Below, piece after piece: positions 36,221 through 44,583 of a stretch of 64,000 nucleotides of DNA. Position 1 is the first letter of the stretch. Every line of letters begins with the position of its first letter. The stretch lies in contig CAIRYG010000002.1 in the NCBI GenBank assembly GCA_903882745.1, positions 186,001 to 250,000 on the forward strand, read 5' to 3'. The stretch is from an uncultured Gemmatimonadota bacterium (GTDB taxonomy: Bacteria > Gemmatimonadota > Gemmatimonadetes > Gemmatimonadales > Gemmatimonadaceae). Below the pieces are notes generated by a model. That model saw only the letters and a program-made list of their open reading frames with translations, searched no databases and was not told the origin of the DNA. A program made the translations under genes and the position numbers.

Positions 36221-37507
36221 TCACGGACACAACTGCGCGGCGGCAACGCCGGTCGGCTTGGCCGTGGGGAGCGCAAACCCGTACTTCGCGTTCACCGACT
36301 CGGCGACAATGCTCGCGATCACCTGATGCCCCGCGACATTCGGGTGTAGCCCATCGAGGGAGATGTACTGACCATAGGGCGAGGTGCAGCCGAGTTCCGC
36401 GGTGGACCGATACGCGCCACGCGCCGTCATCGCGGCATCGAACAGCGCGCTGATATCGGCAAACGCCCAACCTTTGCTCTGCGCCACCGACCGCAGCGTG
36501 CTGTTCATTGCCGTGGCCTGCGCGTCGAGCGTCGCCACATCGGCAGCGGTCAGAATAAAATCGTCGGCTCCCGCCACATCGGTGCACGAGAAGGGACGCG
36601 ACGTTCCCATGCCCGCGGCCAGATACGCAAGCACCGGAACGACGGCCGGTGTGTAGATGAGATTCGTGCTCCCGCTGCAGTCGGCGTTCACCGTGATTCC
36701 GGCGGCCGCGAGTGCCACCCGATCGCTCCAGAGGTCGTCGCCCGTGCGGAGTCCCACCGTGCGCGACGGCATCGGCACACTGAGCACCACCGCGCGTGCG
36801 CCAGTGGTGGAGACGCTGTCGGCAATGGCGCGGAAGATCGTGTCAAACTTTGCCGCGGGCACATAGGTCCAGAGCGCACTCTGGGTGTAGCTCGTGGCGG
36901 CCACGAGTCGCCCGCGCACAATGGCAGGGAGCAACTCACCCCAGCCGAGTTCGAGCGAGACGAAGGTGGGCAGCTGCACAATCATCGCGGTGACCTGCGA
37001 CTGCGTGCTCGCGAGCACCAGCGGGTACCGCGCGCGGTCGAGGTACGGGGCGAGCCCCGCGCCGGTGATGGACTTGGGGGTGGTGTGCAGCGCGTCGTAC
37101 GCCGTGGCGTTGAGTAGGGCCAGGTTGTTGAGCGGGAGTGTGTCGACGCCGCGAGCGCCGGCGCAGACGGTGTCGCTCACCGTGATGGCGCGTCCGTCGA
37201 GCCGAAGCCCAGTGCGAAGCGGCGCCACGCGCGGGGCGGGGCACCCTGGGGTGGCGAGTTGCGGCGCCACGAACCGCGCGCCCGCGCTGTGCGCGAGAAG
37301 CGAGGCCCACCCCTGCACCTGCGAGTCGTAGAGGACACCGCTGCCCTGAGCACCCATCGTCAGCCCCGTACCGATCGCATAAAAGCGACTGAGCGCGCTT
37401 GCCCCCTGCACGGCGGCGGTCGGCGCAGTGCCATTGTCGCACGACACAACACCCGCGACGAGCACGAGGGTGAGGATCGCGAGACGACGAAACACGGAGT
37501 GGATCAT
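36221..37507 (-). CDS. SGNH-hydrolase-like lipoprotein lacking the catalytic Ser
   Basis: 428-aa lipoprotein: signal with lipobox VVSC (Cys23). The SGNH block I position reads AIGTGLTMG, with Gly48 where the nucleophilic Ser of GDS/GNS is expected, whereas block V SLDGLHPN, holding the Asp and His, is intact near residue 395. The fold is therefore likely kept, but activity by the usual mechanism is doubtful. Related lipoproteins in other phyla are outer-membrane esterases. The ATG at 37507 gives a clean signal sequence. Probably surface or periplasmic. Confidence 0.75.
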   Translation of the reverse strand: MIHSVFRRLAILTLVLVAGVVSCDNGTAPTAAVQGASALSRFYAIGTGLTMGAQGSGVLYDSQVQGWASLLAHSAGARFVAPQLATPGCPAPRVAPLRTGLRLDGRAITVSDTVCAGARGVDTLPLNNLALLNATAYDALHTTPKSITGAGLAPYLDRARYPLVLASTQSQVTAMIVQLPTFVSLELGWGELLPAIVRGRLVAATSYTQSALWTYVPAAKFDTIFRAIADSVSTTGARAVVLSVPMPSRTVGLRTGDDLWSDRVALAAAGITVNADCSGSTNLIYTPAVVPVLAYLAAGMGTSRPFSCTDVAGADDFILTAADVATLDAQATAMNSTLRSVAQSKGWAFADISALFDAAMTARGAYRSTAELGCTSPYGQYISLDGLHPNVAGHQVIASIVAESVNAKYGFALPTAKPTGVAAAQLCP

Positions 37508-37533
37508 TGCCTGAATTCTAATCGGGGCACCTC

Positions 37534-38649
37534 TCAGGCGTGACGGAATGCCTCCCATCCGTGTGCGCGCACCAGGGCGGAATGTTCACCCAGGCGAGGC
37601 GGATCGCGGCGCACCGTTCCCGGCGCCTGCGGCGCGACCCCGCTTTGCGGCGAGGCGTCCACGTCGCGGAGCGCTTCGCGCACGCCACGCACAATGCCGC
37701 ACGGCACACCTGCCGCATTGAGCGCGGCAATCCATGTCGCGGCGCTCGCCGTTGCAACGCGCGCCGCGATCGTATCGACCACCAGGTCGCGATGTGCGAG
37801 GCGGCCGGCATTGGTCGCGTAGCGTGGATCGCCGAGCGGGGGGAGTTCCAGCGCGCGGACGAGTGCGGCGAACTGCGGGTCGTTGCCGACCGCGATCACC
37901 AGGGGCCGGTCGGCGGCATCGAAAAGTTGATAGGGTACCAGATTGGCATGCGCGTTCCCCCAGCGCGCGGCATCGCGTCCCGTGACGAGGGTATTCTGCG
38001 CCACGTTCACCAGCGCGCCGACCGCCGAGTGGTAGAGTGCCACGCTCACTCGACGGTCTTCGGCGGGAACGGAGGCACCAGCGGTGAGCTGCGCGCGGGT
38101 GCCGACGAGGGCGGCCAGGAGCTGGATGGCGGCGTCCTTGCCGGTGATCACGTCAACGAAGGCCACGCCGGCGCGCATGGGGGCACCGTCGGGCTCGCCG
38201 TTGATGCTCATCCAGCCCGATTCCGCCTGCACCACAAAGTCGTAGCCCGCCCGTGTGGAGTCGAGCCCGAAGCCGGTGATCGTGCACCAGACGAGCGCCG
38301 GATTGGCATGCAGTAGTTGCGCTGGGGTGATGCCGCGTCGTTCGAGGGTCCCGGGGAGGAAGTTGTCGACGACGGCATCGGCGCTGGCGATGAGGCTCGT
38401 GAGGAGCGCGCGATCGGAGGCATCTGCCAAGTCAGCAGTGCAGCTCAGCTTGTTGCGATTGGTGGAGAGGTAGTAGGCACTTTCGCCGCGATCGTCGAAC
38501 GGCGGTCCCCATCCGCGGGAGTCATCACCGGTTACGGGGCGCTCAATTTTGATGACATCGGCGCCCAGATCGGCGAGTGTAGCGGTGCAATGTGGCCCCG
38601 CGAGCACCCGAGTGAGGTCGAGAATGCGGATTCCTTTGAGTGGAAGCAT
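37534..38649 (-). CDS. family III CoA-transferase (CaiB/BaiF)
   Basis: 371-aa CoA-transferase. N-terminal GIRILDLTRVLAGPH and LGADVIKIERP are family hallmarks, and the catalytic aspartate is Asp166 in AFVDVITG. SGWMSINGEPDG precedes it. It exchanges CoA between carboxylic acids in the cytosol; the acids are not identifiable. Slightly short of the family's usual 390-410 residues. It starts in the AT-rich gap that is shared with the divergent H1-like gene. Confidence 0.92.
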   Translation of the reverse strand: MLPLKGIRILDLTRVLAGPHCTATLADLGADVIKIERPVTGDDSRGWGPPFDDRGESAYYLSTNRNKLSCTADLADASDRALLTSLIASADAVVDNFLPGTLERRGITPAQLLHANPALVWCTITGFGLDSTRAGYDFVVQAESGWMSINGEPDGAPMRAGVAFVDVITGKDAAIQLLAALVGTRAQLTAGASVPAEDRRVSVALYHSAVGALVNVAQNTLVTGRDAARWGNAHANLVPYQLFDAADRPLVIAVGNDPQFAALVRALELPPLGDPRYATNAGRLAHRDLVVDTIAARVATASAATWIAALNAAGVPCGIVRGVREALRDVDASPQSGVAPQAPGTVRRDPPRLGEHSALVRAHGWEAFRHA

Positions 38650-38933
38650 TGGCTAAAATGATTGTATTATGGCGTTATTATGTTCTATTACTGTCACTAA
38701 ATAGCTGGTCTAAATGCACGAATAAGCCAGAATTGGCACTCAAAAACGACCTTTTTCTGTCGCATCTCTTTATCAGTTAGTCACTTGCGTAGATGTCGAT
38801 AATTCATATACTTGGCAGAATCACTTCGCGCGGATTCTCGTGATTTTGGTCCAACGACCCAAAAGGTCGATCCGCGCGAGCCTCGGTGTCACGTCACGAG
38901 CGACACCTGCTCTATCGCGGAGCATATAACAGA
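38650..38933 (+). promoter_or_regulatory. AT-rich divergent promoter region with candidate promoter and leader hairpin
   Basis: This 284-base gap is much richer in A/T than its surroundings. A sigma70-like promoter faces right: TTGCGT at 38785-38790, 16-base spacer, TATACT at 38807-38812. It would give a leader of about 115 bases. Within that leader an inverted repeat spans 38827-38878, with outer 9-bp arms CGCGCGGAT/ATCCGCGCG and an inner TTTTGG/CCAAAA pair. The left half probably also holds the promoter of the divergent CoA-transferase gene. Confidence 0.5.
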
Positions 38934-39482
38934 ATGACTGACAAGACTCCTGCGGCCGCCAAGGGCGCCGCGGCCGGAACGCCCGACTCGGCGGCAACGC
39001 CCGCTACGCCCGTACGTCGTAGTCCGGGCCATCGTGGCGCGGATGTACGAGACACCGTGGCCGAAATGGCTGCCAAGGCGCATGAAATCAGCATGGAGGC
39101 CGGCAGCAAGATGTCGGGCGCCGTGCGAGACATTATCAATGCCGCCGCGGGACTGACGACGTTCGCCGTCGAGAGTGCCCGTGACTTGGTGCAGTTCATG
39201 GTTCGTCGCGGTCAGATGACGCAGAATGAAGCCGACCGCTTGATTCGCGAGGCCGAAGAGGCGTGGTCCAAGAAACATAAGGGAATGAAGCCTCCCGCCC
39301 GAGTCGAGGTGAAGGCCCCAGTCAAAACGGCCGCCAAGCCGGCCGCCAAGCCCGCTGCGAAGCCGGCTGCAAAGGCGCCGGCGAAGCCAGCTGCCAAGCC
39401 AGCCGCCAAGCCCGCTGCAAAGCCGGCGGCGAAGGCACCGGCCAAGCCTGCTGCCAAGAAGACACCGGCGCCCAAGAAGTAA
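38934..39482 (+). CDS. phasin-like protein with histone-H1-like AAKP tail
   Basis: 182 aa. Low-complexity Ala/Pro start (1-45), a helical middle (about 46-125) with a phasin-like DLVQFMVRRGQMTQNEADRL segment, then a Lys/Ala/Pro tail (about 130-182) of repeated AAKP units. The architecture recalls PhaF, a granule-associated protein with a DNA-binding H1-like tail, and also bacterial H1 homologues. Probable roles are nucleoid binding or granule-nucleoid linkage. No pha synthase gene is in the window. The ATG at 38934 was chosen over an upstream frame extension with no similarity. Confidence 0.7.
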   Translation: MTDKTPAAAKGAAAGTPDSAATPATPVRRSPGHRGADVRDTVAEMAAKAHEISMEAGSKMSGAVRDIINAAAGLTTFAVESARDLVQFMVRRGQMTQNEADRLIREAEEAWSKKHKGMKPPARVEVKAPVKTAAKPAAKPAAKPAAKAPAKPAAKPAAKPAAKPAAKAPAKPAAKKTPAPKK

Positions 39483-39513
39483 GGGCGCCGGGATTTTTGT
39501 CCCGGCTGATCAC

Positions 39514-40695
39514 ATGACTCCGGTTACTGTTCCGCGCGGCGACGCGCTCGCACTTACGCGAGCGCTTGTCGCCGTGGATTCCCGCAATCCGGCCCTCGTG
39601 GTCGATGCGCCGGGCGAACAGGCCGTCGCGCTCCGGTTGGCCGAGATCCTCACCAGTTGGGGACTCGACGTCACGCTGATGGACGCCGGCCCAGGACGAC
39701 CAAACGTGGTTGCTCGGGCCAAGCATCCCGCCACCCACCGGTCGACCAACCGTTCCCTGCTCTTCAACGGCCACCTCGATACCGTCGGCGTCGAGGGGAT
39801 GATGCACGCGCCGTGGGACGCCGCCATTCGCGATGGCCGACTCTATGGGCGTGGTGCCACGGACATGAAAGCGGGGGTTGCCGCGATGTGCGCCGCGGCG
39901 GTGCACGCGCTCGACGCGGGGCTCGCTGGCGAGGTCATCATCACCGCAGTGGCGGATGAGGAATACGGCAGCATTGGCACGCGCGCGATCATCGACGCTG
40001 GAATCCGCGCCGATGCCGCGATCGTCACCGAGCCGACCCGACTCGCCATTGTTCCAGCGCACCGCGGCTTCGCGTGGGCGGACCTCACGGTGCATGGGCG
40101 CGCGGCCCACGGAAGTCGCTACGACATCGGCGTGGACGCCAACACCTTGGCCGCGCTCGTGATGGCCGAAGTGGAGCAGCATCAACACACCGTGCTGACC
40201 ACACGCACGCATCCGTTGCTTGGCCGCGCGTCGGTCCACGCCGCGAATATCCGCGGTGGCTTGGGGCTCTCGACCTACTCCGACAAATGCGTGGTGTCGT
40301 ATGAGCGCCGCACACTGCCGGGAGAATCGGCGGAGTCGTTTGCCGCCGAGTTACAGGGGGCGTGCGATCGTGTGCGGGCCGTGCGACCCGAACTGCGCGC
40401 GGAGATCGCCGTCGGCTTCTCGCAGGGGCCCAACGACATTTCGGTTGAGCACCCGATTGTGCGTGCGCTGGATGCGGCGCTGGTGGCAGAGCAGCGCCCC
40501 ACGCCGATTGAAGGGCTCGCCTGCTGGACGGATGCCGCCTTGCTCTCCGCTGCGGGGATTCCCGCCATCTGCTTTGGCCCGGGCGACATCGCGTTGGCGC
40601 ACGCCGCCGAGGAGTATGTGGAGGTGGAAGAGATTGCGATTGCCACGCGCGTGCTCACGCGCCTCGCGCTCGATTGGTGTGGAGTGGCGCGATAA
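39514..40695 (+). CDS. M20-family deacylase (ArgE/DapE/ACY1 type)
   Basis: 393-aa binuclear metallohydrolase. Metal-binding segments: NGHLDTVG (His, Asp), RGATDMKAG (bridging Asp), ADEEYGS (catalytic and ligand Glu), and the C-terminal His in ALAHAAEEYV. The dimerisation lid domain lies around residues 180-295. It hydrolyses an N-acyl amino acid or peptide in the cytosol. Its stop overlaps the ATG of the 72-aa gene in TAATG, so it starts a coupled gene group. Substrate uncertain. Confidence 0.9.
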   Translation: MTPVTVPRGDALALTRALVAVDSRNPALVVDAPGEQAVALRLAEILTSWGLDVTLMDAGPGRPNVVARAKHPATHRSTNRSLLFNGHLDTVGVEGMMHAPWDAAIRDGRLYGRGATDMKAGVAAMCAAAVHALDAGLAGEVIITAVADEEYGSIGTRAIIDAGIRADAAIVTEPTRLAIVPAHRGFAWADLTVHGRAAHGSRYDIGVDANTLAALVMAEVEQHQHTVLTTRTHPLLGRASVHAANIRGGLGLSTYSDKCVVSYERRTLPGESAESFAAELQGACDRVRAVRPELRAEIAVGFSQGPNDISVEHPIVRALDAALVAEQRPTPIEGLACWTDAALLSAAGIPAICFGPGDIALAHAAEEYVEVEEIAIATRVLTRLALDWCGVAR

Positions 40696-40913
40696 TGGCG
40701 CAGCTGACGGTGGCGCAGTACGACGCGTTGGAGAATGCGATTCGCGACGGCAAGCGGATTGCGGTGTATCGCCGCGGCACGGAGTACATGGTGGTACCCG
40801 ATCGGCTCGTACTGCGCGGGCGGCGTGAGGCCATTGAAGCGCGGCATCCGACCACCGGGCAGCCGCTCACGCTGTGGGTTGATGAAGCAGACACGATTGA
40901 GGTGTTGAAGTGA
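40695..40913 (+). CDS. 72-aa protein of unknown function
   Basis: Small acidic-to-neutral protein, predicted mixed alpha/beta: a helix (QYDALENAIRDG) followed by beta strands (RIAVYRRGTEYMVVP, RREAIEARHP, LTLWVDEADTIEV). No Cys, no signal peptide, no family I recognise. Its start is in a 1-base overlap with the M20 gene and its end overlaps the RNase H-like gene by four bases, so its synthesis is tied to both. Confidence 0.75.
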   Translation: MAQLTVAQYDALENAIRDGKRIAVYRRGTEYMVVPDRLVLRGRREAIEARHPTTGQPLTLWVDEADTIEVLK

Positions 40914-41530
40914 GCGACGCGACCTCCCGCGACGTGATTGCGATTTACGCCGACGAATCCTGCCTGGGCAATGGCCGCGAGGGGGACAACCCCGGCGGCG
41001 CCGGTGCATTGGTGGAGTACCAGACGGCGGCGGGCGTGATGGTGCGTCGGGACATTTGGCTCAGCGAGCCCGGTACGACCAACAATCGGATGGCGCTACG
41101 CTCGGTATCGGAGACGCTTGCAGCAATCGGCGCCCGCGGCGCGCGGTTCCGTGTGGTCTTCACGACGGACTCGCGGTATATCGTCGACGGGATGACGCAG
41201 TGGGTCTTTGGGTGGGCGCGCAACGGGTGGAAGCGGAAGACCGGCGCCATCGAGAATCTCGAACTCTGGCGTGGCGCCATAAGGGCCGTGGATGGACATG
41301 CCGTGTCCTGGCGCTGGGTCAAGGGACACAACGGCCACGCGCAGAATGAGTACGCCAATCACTTGGCGACCACGGCCGCCGCTGAGCAGTCCAACTCCGG
41401 TGGATTGGTGGAATCGGAGTTTGATAGTTGGCTCGCGCTCGCGCGTGCCAAGGGCGCGCGACACGCGAACCCGAGTCCCTTTCCGGACGCCGCGAGCTTC
41501 ACAGCATCACCCGCTCTTCCCCGGACCTGA
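40910..41530 (+). CDS. RNase H-fold protein with degenerate active site
   Basis: 206-aa protein with RNase HI topology. Compared with the classical D-E-D-D set, Asp15 (YADES) and Asp87 (TTDSRYIVDG) are kept, but the Glu of NNRME is Ala62 (NNRMAL) and the final Asp is Asn150 (NEYANHLA). His140 of the WVKGH loop remains. Two of four metal-binding carboxylates are thus missing, so hydrolysis is doubtful and RNA/DNA hybrid binding more likely. A 50-residue C-terminal tail is extra. GTG start in a GTGA overlap with the 72-aa gene. Confidence 0.85.
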   Translation: MSDATSRDVIAIYADESCLGNGREGDNPGGAGALVEYQTAAGVMVRRDIWLSEPGTTNNRMALRSVSETLAAIGARGARFRVVFTTDSRYIVDGMTQWVFGWARNGWKRKTGAIENLELWRGAIRAVDGHAVSWRWVKGHNGHAQNEYANHLATTAAAEQSNSGGLVESEFDSWLALARAKGARHANPSPFPDAASFTASPALPRT

Positions 41531-41547
41531 ACCGAGGCGTCACCGCC

Positions 41548-42276
41548 ATGTCCGAACTGGATCGCCTGTTCGCCACCCTTGTGCGGGTCCTTCGCGACTC
41601 GCGCCCGGAATATCTCGCGCAACCGTTTGAGGTTGCCGAACTGATGGGATATGTGCCGTATCGCACGGTGCGGACGGCCATTGGGACCGAGACGAACGAT
41701 GATTACGCGCACGTGGTGATGCGACTGCTCTCTGGCGAAGGGGGCTACATCTTTGCCGACGAGATGCTGCAGGACGACATGCGCAACGAGTTGTCGTCGC
41801 CGAATCCGAATCTCGCGGTGTACCGTTCGTATCTGAACGCGCGTGTGGCGCTGTCGCAGGACCACACGCGCCGTGCGCTGGAACGCATGGAGTCGCTTGA
41901 CCCAGCGCCCGACCTTGCGCCTACGACTGCCGTGGAGACCGCACTCGAGACGGCACTCGAGACGGCACTCGAGACGGCACTCGACGCGGCTCCGGTGGTC
42001 CCGCATCAGCCGGAAAGTGAGCTGAGTGCATTAGCCAACGCGCTCGCAGACTTGGCGGCAGCGCCGGTACGTCCGCGCGCTGCAGGGTCCGCAGGGTCCG
42101 CAGGGTCCGGAGGGCCCGAGTGCACGCACTGCGGCCACACCCTGCCCGATGGACGCGCCGCGCACTTCTGCCCCAACTGCGGACAGAACGTGCTCGCGCG
42201 CCGCTGTGCCGCGTGCAGCAGCGAGCTCGAAGCGGGATGGAAGTTCTGCATCACCTGCGGGCGCTCCTCCATCTGA
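41548..42276 (+). CDS. zinc-ribbon protein with a conserved helical N-terminal domain
   Basis: 242 aa. The N-terminal 115 residues form a helical domain I do not recognise (MSELDRLFATLVRVL through ALERMES). A variable middle contains a fourfold ETAL repeat and a GSA repeat. The C-terminus is a double zinc ribbon with four CxxC pairs: CTHC, CPNC, CAAC and CITC. No signal peptide. Such double ribbons mediate nucleic-acid or protein contacts. GAGG lies ten bases before the ATG. It sits 17 bases after the RNase H-like gene. Confidence 0.75.
   Translation: MSELDRLFATLVRVLRDSRPEYLAQPFEVAELMGYVPYRTVRTAIGTETNDDYAHVVMRLLSGEGGYIFADEMLQDDMRNELSSPNPNLAVYRSYLNARVALSQDHTRRALERMESLDPAPDLAPTTAVETALETALETALETALDAAPVVPHQPESELSALANALADLAAAPVRPRAAGSAGSAGSGGPECTHCGHTLPDGRAAHFCPNCGQNVLARRCAACSSELEAGWKFCITCGRSSI
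41935..41982 (+). repeat. four 12-bp tandem repeats
   Basis: Four near-identical units of GAGACGGCACTC (first with one change) encode the repeated ETAL segment. A second short array, three perfect copies of GCAGGGTCC, lies at 42082-42108 in the same gene. Both keep the frame if unit number changes. Confidence 0.9.
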
Positions 42277-42314
42277 CGGCGATCCTCTTGGGCATTCGAG
42301 GGTTTCAGGTAGAC

Positions 42315-43430
42315 ATGCCATACGCGCCGCGTCGACTCCGTTCTGTGCTCGTGACCGCCTTCGCGGCCATCTCCCTGCTCACGCTGGGTGCGCCACACAC
42401 CGCACGGGCCCAGTCGCCCCGCACCGACACCCGCACCGACACCCGCACCGCCGCCCGCTGGCCGGTGCGATCCCGCGAGCATGTGGACCTCTGGCTCCAC
42501 GGCTTCGCCATGATCTCGAGCGATAGCTCACAGATTCCGATCTTCGCCCCTACCTATCGCACCGCACTCACGGTCGCCAAACGCTCGGCGAACATCTTCA
42601 GCGAGCTCGATGCGAACCACGAATCGCTCGCGAAGCGCCTGCACGACAACCCGTCGCTGCTCGCCGCACAGTTCCTGCCGCTCTACTTCGGGAGCTGGGC
42701 TGAGATGGAGTCGGCCCTCGATCTGTTCGTCAAATCCGACGGCAATCCGCGCGCTGCAAAAACTGAGGCATCCGCGGAACTGATGGCCTTTCTCGCGAGC
42801 ACCTTCCGCAGCACGGAAGACCGCGATTTCGCCCGACGCTTTCTGGCCGGGCTGCGCAGCGAGCGTGATCTGTTCTTCCACAGCTGGTGGCTCGCCGAAA
42901 CCAAGAAGCGTGATCAGCTGTTCGAGGTGGTGGATTCGCTCTGGCAAAACGTCCAGCGCCCCGCCCTTCAGCCCTTCTTGAACCACACCCAGCTCGGCGA
43001 TGGCGAGTTGATGCTCTCGCCGTCGCTCGACGCCGAAGGTCGCACGGTGAATGAAGGGAAAAAGATGAATCGTGTGGCCGTTGGCTTTCCGGAATCGCGG
43101 GAACATGCCACCGATGTGCTCTTTGCCTTTGCGCACGAAGCGGTGTCGTCGCTGACCACGGCCTCGGTGGACGACAACACCACGCCGGCGGAAAAGCGCA
43201 GTGGTGCCGCCGCCAAACTCCAGAGCACGGCCAGTGTGCGCGGCGGGGCGATGCTCGTGGGCAAGATCTCACCCGCGCTCGCGACGAAGTACGCGGCGTT
43301 CTATCTGCGTGCTGCGGGCGTCGCGCCGGGCACCGATGTGATGGCGACCTTCGCCAAGACCTTCCCACTCCCTGCCGAGATGTTGGCGTCGATCGAGCGG
43401 CAGATTGCGATTGCCTTTGGTGGGATCTAA
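42315..43430 (+). CDS. exported protein of unknown function
   Basis: 371-aa protein with signal peptide (cleavage near ARAQ, residue 33), then a TDTR repeat and a largely helical domain (about 50-370). No Cys in the mature part and no motif I can place. FAFAHEAVSS resembles a metallopeptidase helix but lacks the second His, so no peptidase call is made. AGGT lies five bases before the ATG. 38 bases after the zinc-ribbon gene, 69 before the squalene/phytoene synthase gene. Confidence 0.7.
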   Translation: MPYAPRRLRSVLVTAFAAISLLTLGAPHTARAQSPRTDTRTDTRTAARWPVRSREHVDLWLHGFAMISSDSSQIPIFAPTYRTALTVAKRSANIFSELDANHESLAKRLHDNPSLLAAQFLPLYFGSWAEMESALDLFVKSDGNPRAAKTEASAELMAFLASTFRSTEDRDFARRFLAGLRSERDLFFHSWWLAETKKRDQLFEVVDSLWQNVQRPALQPFLNHTQLGDGELMLSPSLDAEGRTVNEGKKMNRVAVGFPESREHATDVLFAFAHEAVSSLTTASVDDNTTPAEKRSGAAAKLQSTASVRGGAMLVGKISPALATKYAAFYLRAAGVAPGTDVMATFAKTFPLPAEMLASIERQIAIAFGGI

Positions 43431-43499
43431 CCGCGTGTCGTCACCTCACGGGCCTTCCCGCGACTATCCCAACGCCGGTCAATCACGTAGCGTTCGTGC

Positions 43500-44576
43500 A
43501 TGACGATGCCGTCAGCTCCTAGCCCCCTCGACACGCCCGCGCGGCTCCGCTACGCGGAGAAGTTCGGGCGCGTGGTGCTCCCTGAGGTGTCGCGCACCTT
43601 CGCGATCTCGATCCGCTTTCTTCCGGGCACCCTGGGGCGTGCCGTACTCACGGCGTATCTGCTCTGCCGCATTGCCGACACGATCGAAGATGACGGCCAC
43701 GCCTCCCCTGATCGGAAGCGCGAACTCCTCGACCAGTTCTTGATCTGCCTGCGCGACGCCAGCGTCGCCGACGGATTTCCAGTCGCGGCGGCCGACATTC
43801 AGGGCGATCCGGCGCATGTCGATCTGTTGCGTCACACCGACCTCGTGTGCGTGTTGCTCCGCTCGCTCCCCGAACGCACACGCGACCGCGTGATGCACTG
43901 GGTGGGCGTGATGGTGCATGGGATGCGAAAGTTCGTGGGGCTCTATCCGAACGGGATTCGCATTCAGACCGTCGCCGAGTATCGCGAGTATTGCTATTAC
44001 GTGGCCGGCACGGTGGGATGCATGCTCACCGAACTCTGGCAGCTCCATGGCCCAGGCATCGGGAAGCCGGAGTTCACCAAGCTCTGGGACAAGTGTCAGC
44101 AGTTTGGCCAGGCGCTGCAGACGGTCAACATCCTGAAAGACATTGCCTGGGACGCGCGCCACGAGAACTCCATCTACATCCCGGAGCACTCGCTCGTAGC
44201 ACAGGGCAGTGGGCACGCCACCCTGCTCTCCCCCGAGCATCTCGATCGCAACCACGCCGCGGTGGTGGATTTCATTGAGATGGCGTGGAAGGACCTCGAC
44301 GATGCGCTCGAGTACATCCTGATGATTCCGCGCCGCGCGATCGCTATCCGCGCCTTCTGTGTGCTTCCCCTGCTCTTCGCCTACGCCACCCTGCGCGATC
44401 TCACACGCACGCAAGCGATGCTGATCGAGGGGGGCACCGTAAAAATCACGCGGGCCGAAGTGAAATCCTTGATGGTCGCGGGACTCATGGCGCTGGTCAG
44501 CAACGTCGCCCTCCGCGCGCTCGTGGAACGGGTGAAGGATCGACGGTTCGCGCCGTTCGCGGCGGCATCAGCCTGA
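43500..44576 (+). CDS. squalene/phytoene synthase family protein
   Basis: 358-aa head-to-head prenyl synthase. The two aspartate-rich motifs are RIADTIEDD and NILKDIAWD, with VSRTFAIS and YCYYVAGTVG also present. The last plus the C-terminal hydrophobic region (about 285-335) resemble squalene synthase more than short bacterial CrtB. It would condense two farnesyl- or geranylgeranyl-diphosphates. No desaturase, cyclase or hopanoid gene is in the window, so product identity is open. Confidence 0.88.
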   Translation: MTMPSAPSPLDTPARLRYAEKFGRVVLPEVSRTFAISIRFLPGTLGRAVLTAYLLCRIADTIEDDGHASPDRKRELLDQFLICLRDASVADGFPVAAADIQGDPAHVDLLRHTDLVCVLLRSLPERTRDRVMHWVGVMVHGMRKFVGLYPNGIRIQTVAEYREYCYYVAGTVGCMLTELWQLHGPGIGKPEFTKLWDKCQQFGQALQTVNILKDIAWDARHENSIYIPEHSLVAQGSGHATLLSPEHLDRNHAAVVDFIEMAWKDLDDALEYILMIPRRAIAIRAFCVLPLLFAYATLRDLTRTQAMLIEGGTVKITRAEVKSLMVAGLMALVSNVALRALVERVKDRRFAPFAAASA

Positions 44577-44583
44577 CGCGTCG

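Noticed and set aside
43110-43160. HEAVSS helix in the exported protein at 42315 as a metallopeptidase site
   Set aside because: Second histidine of HExxH is absent and no downstream ligand is evident.
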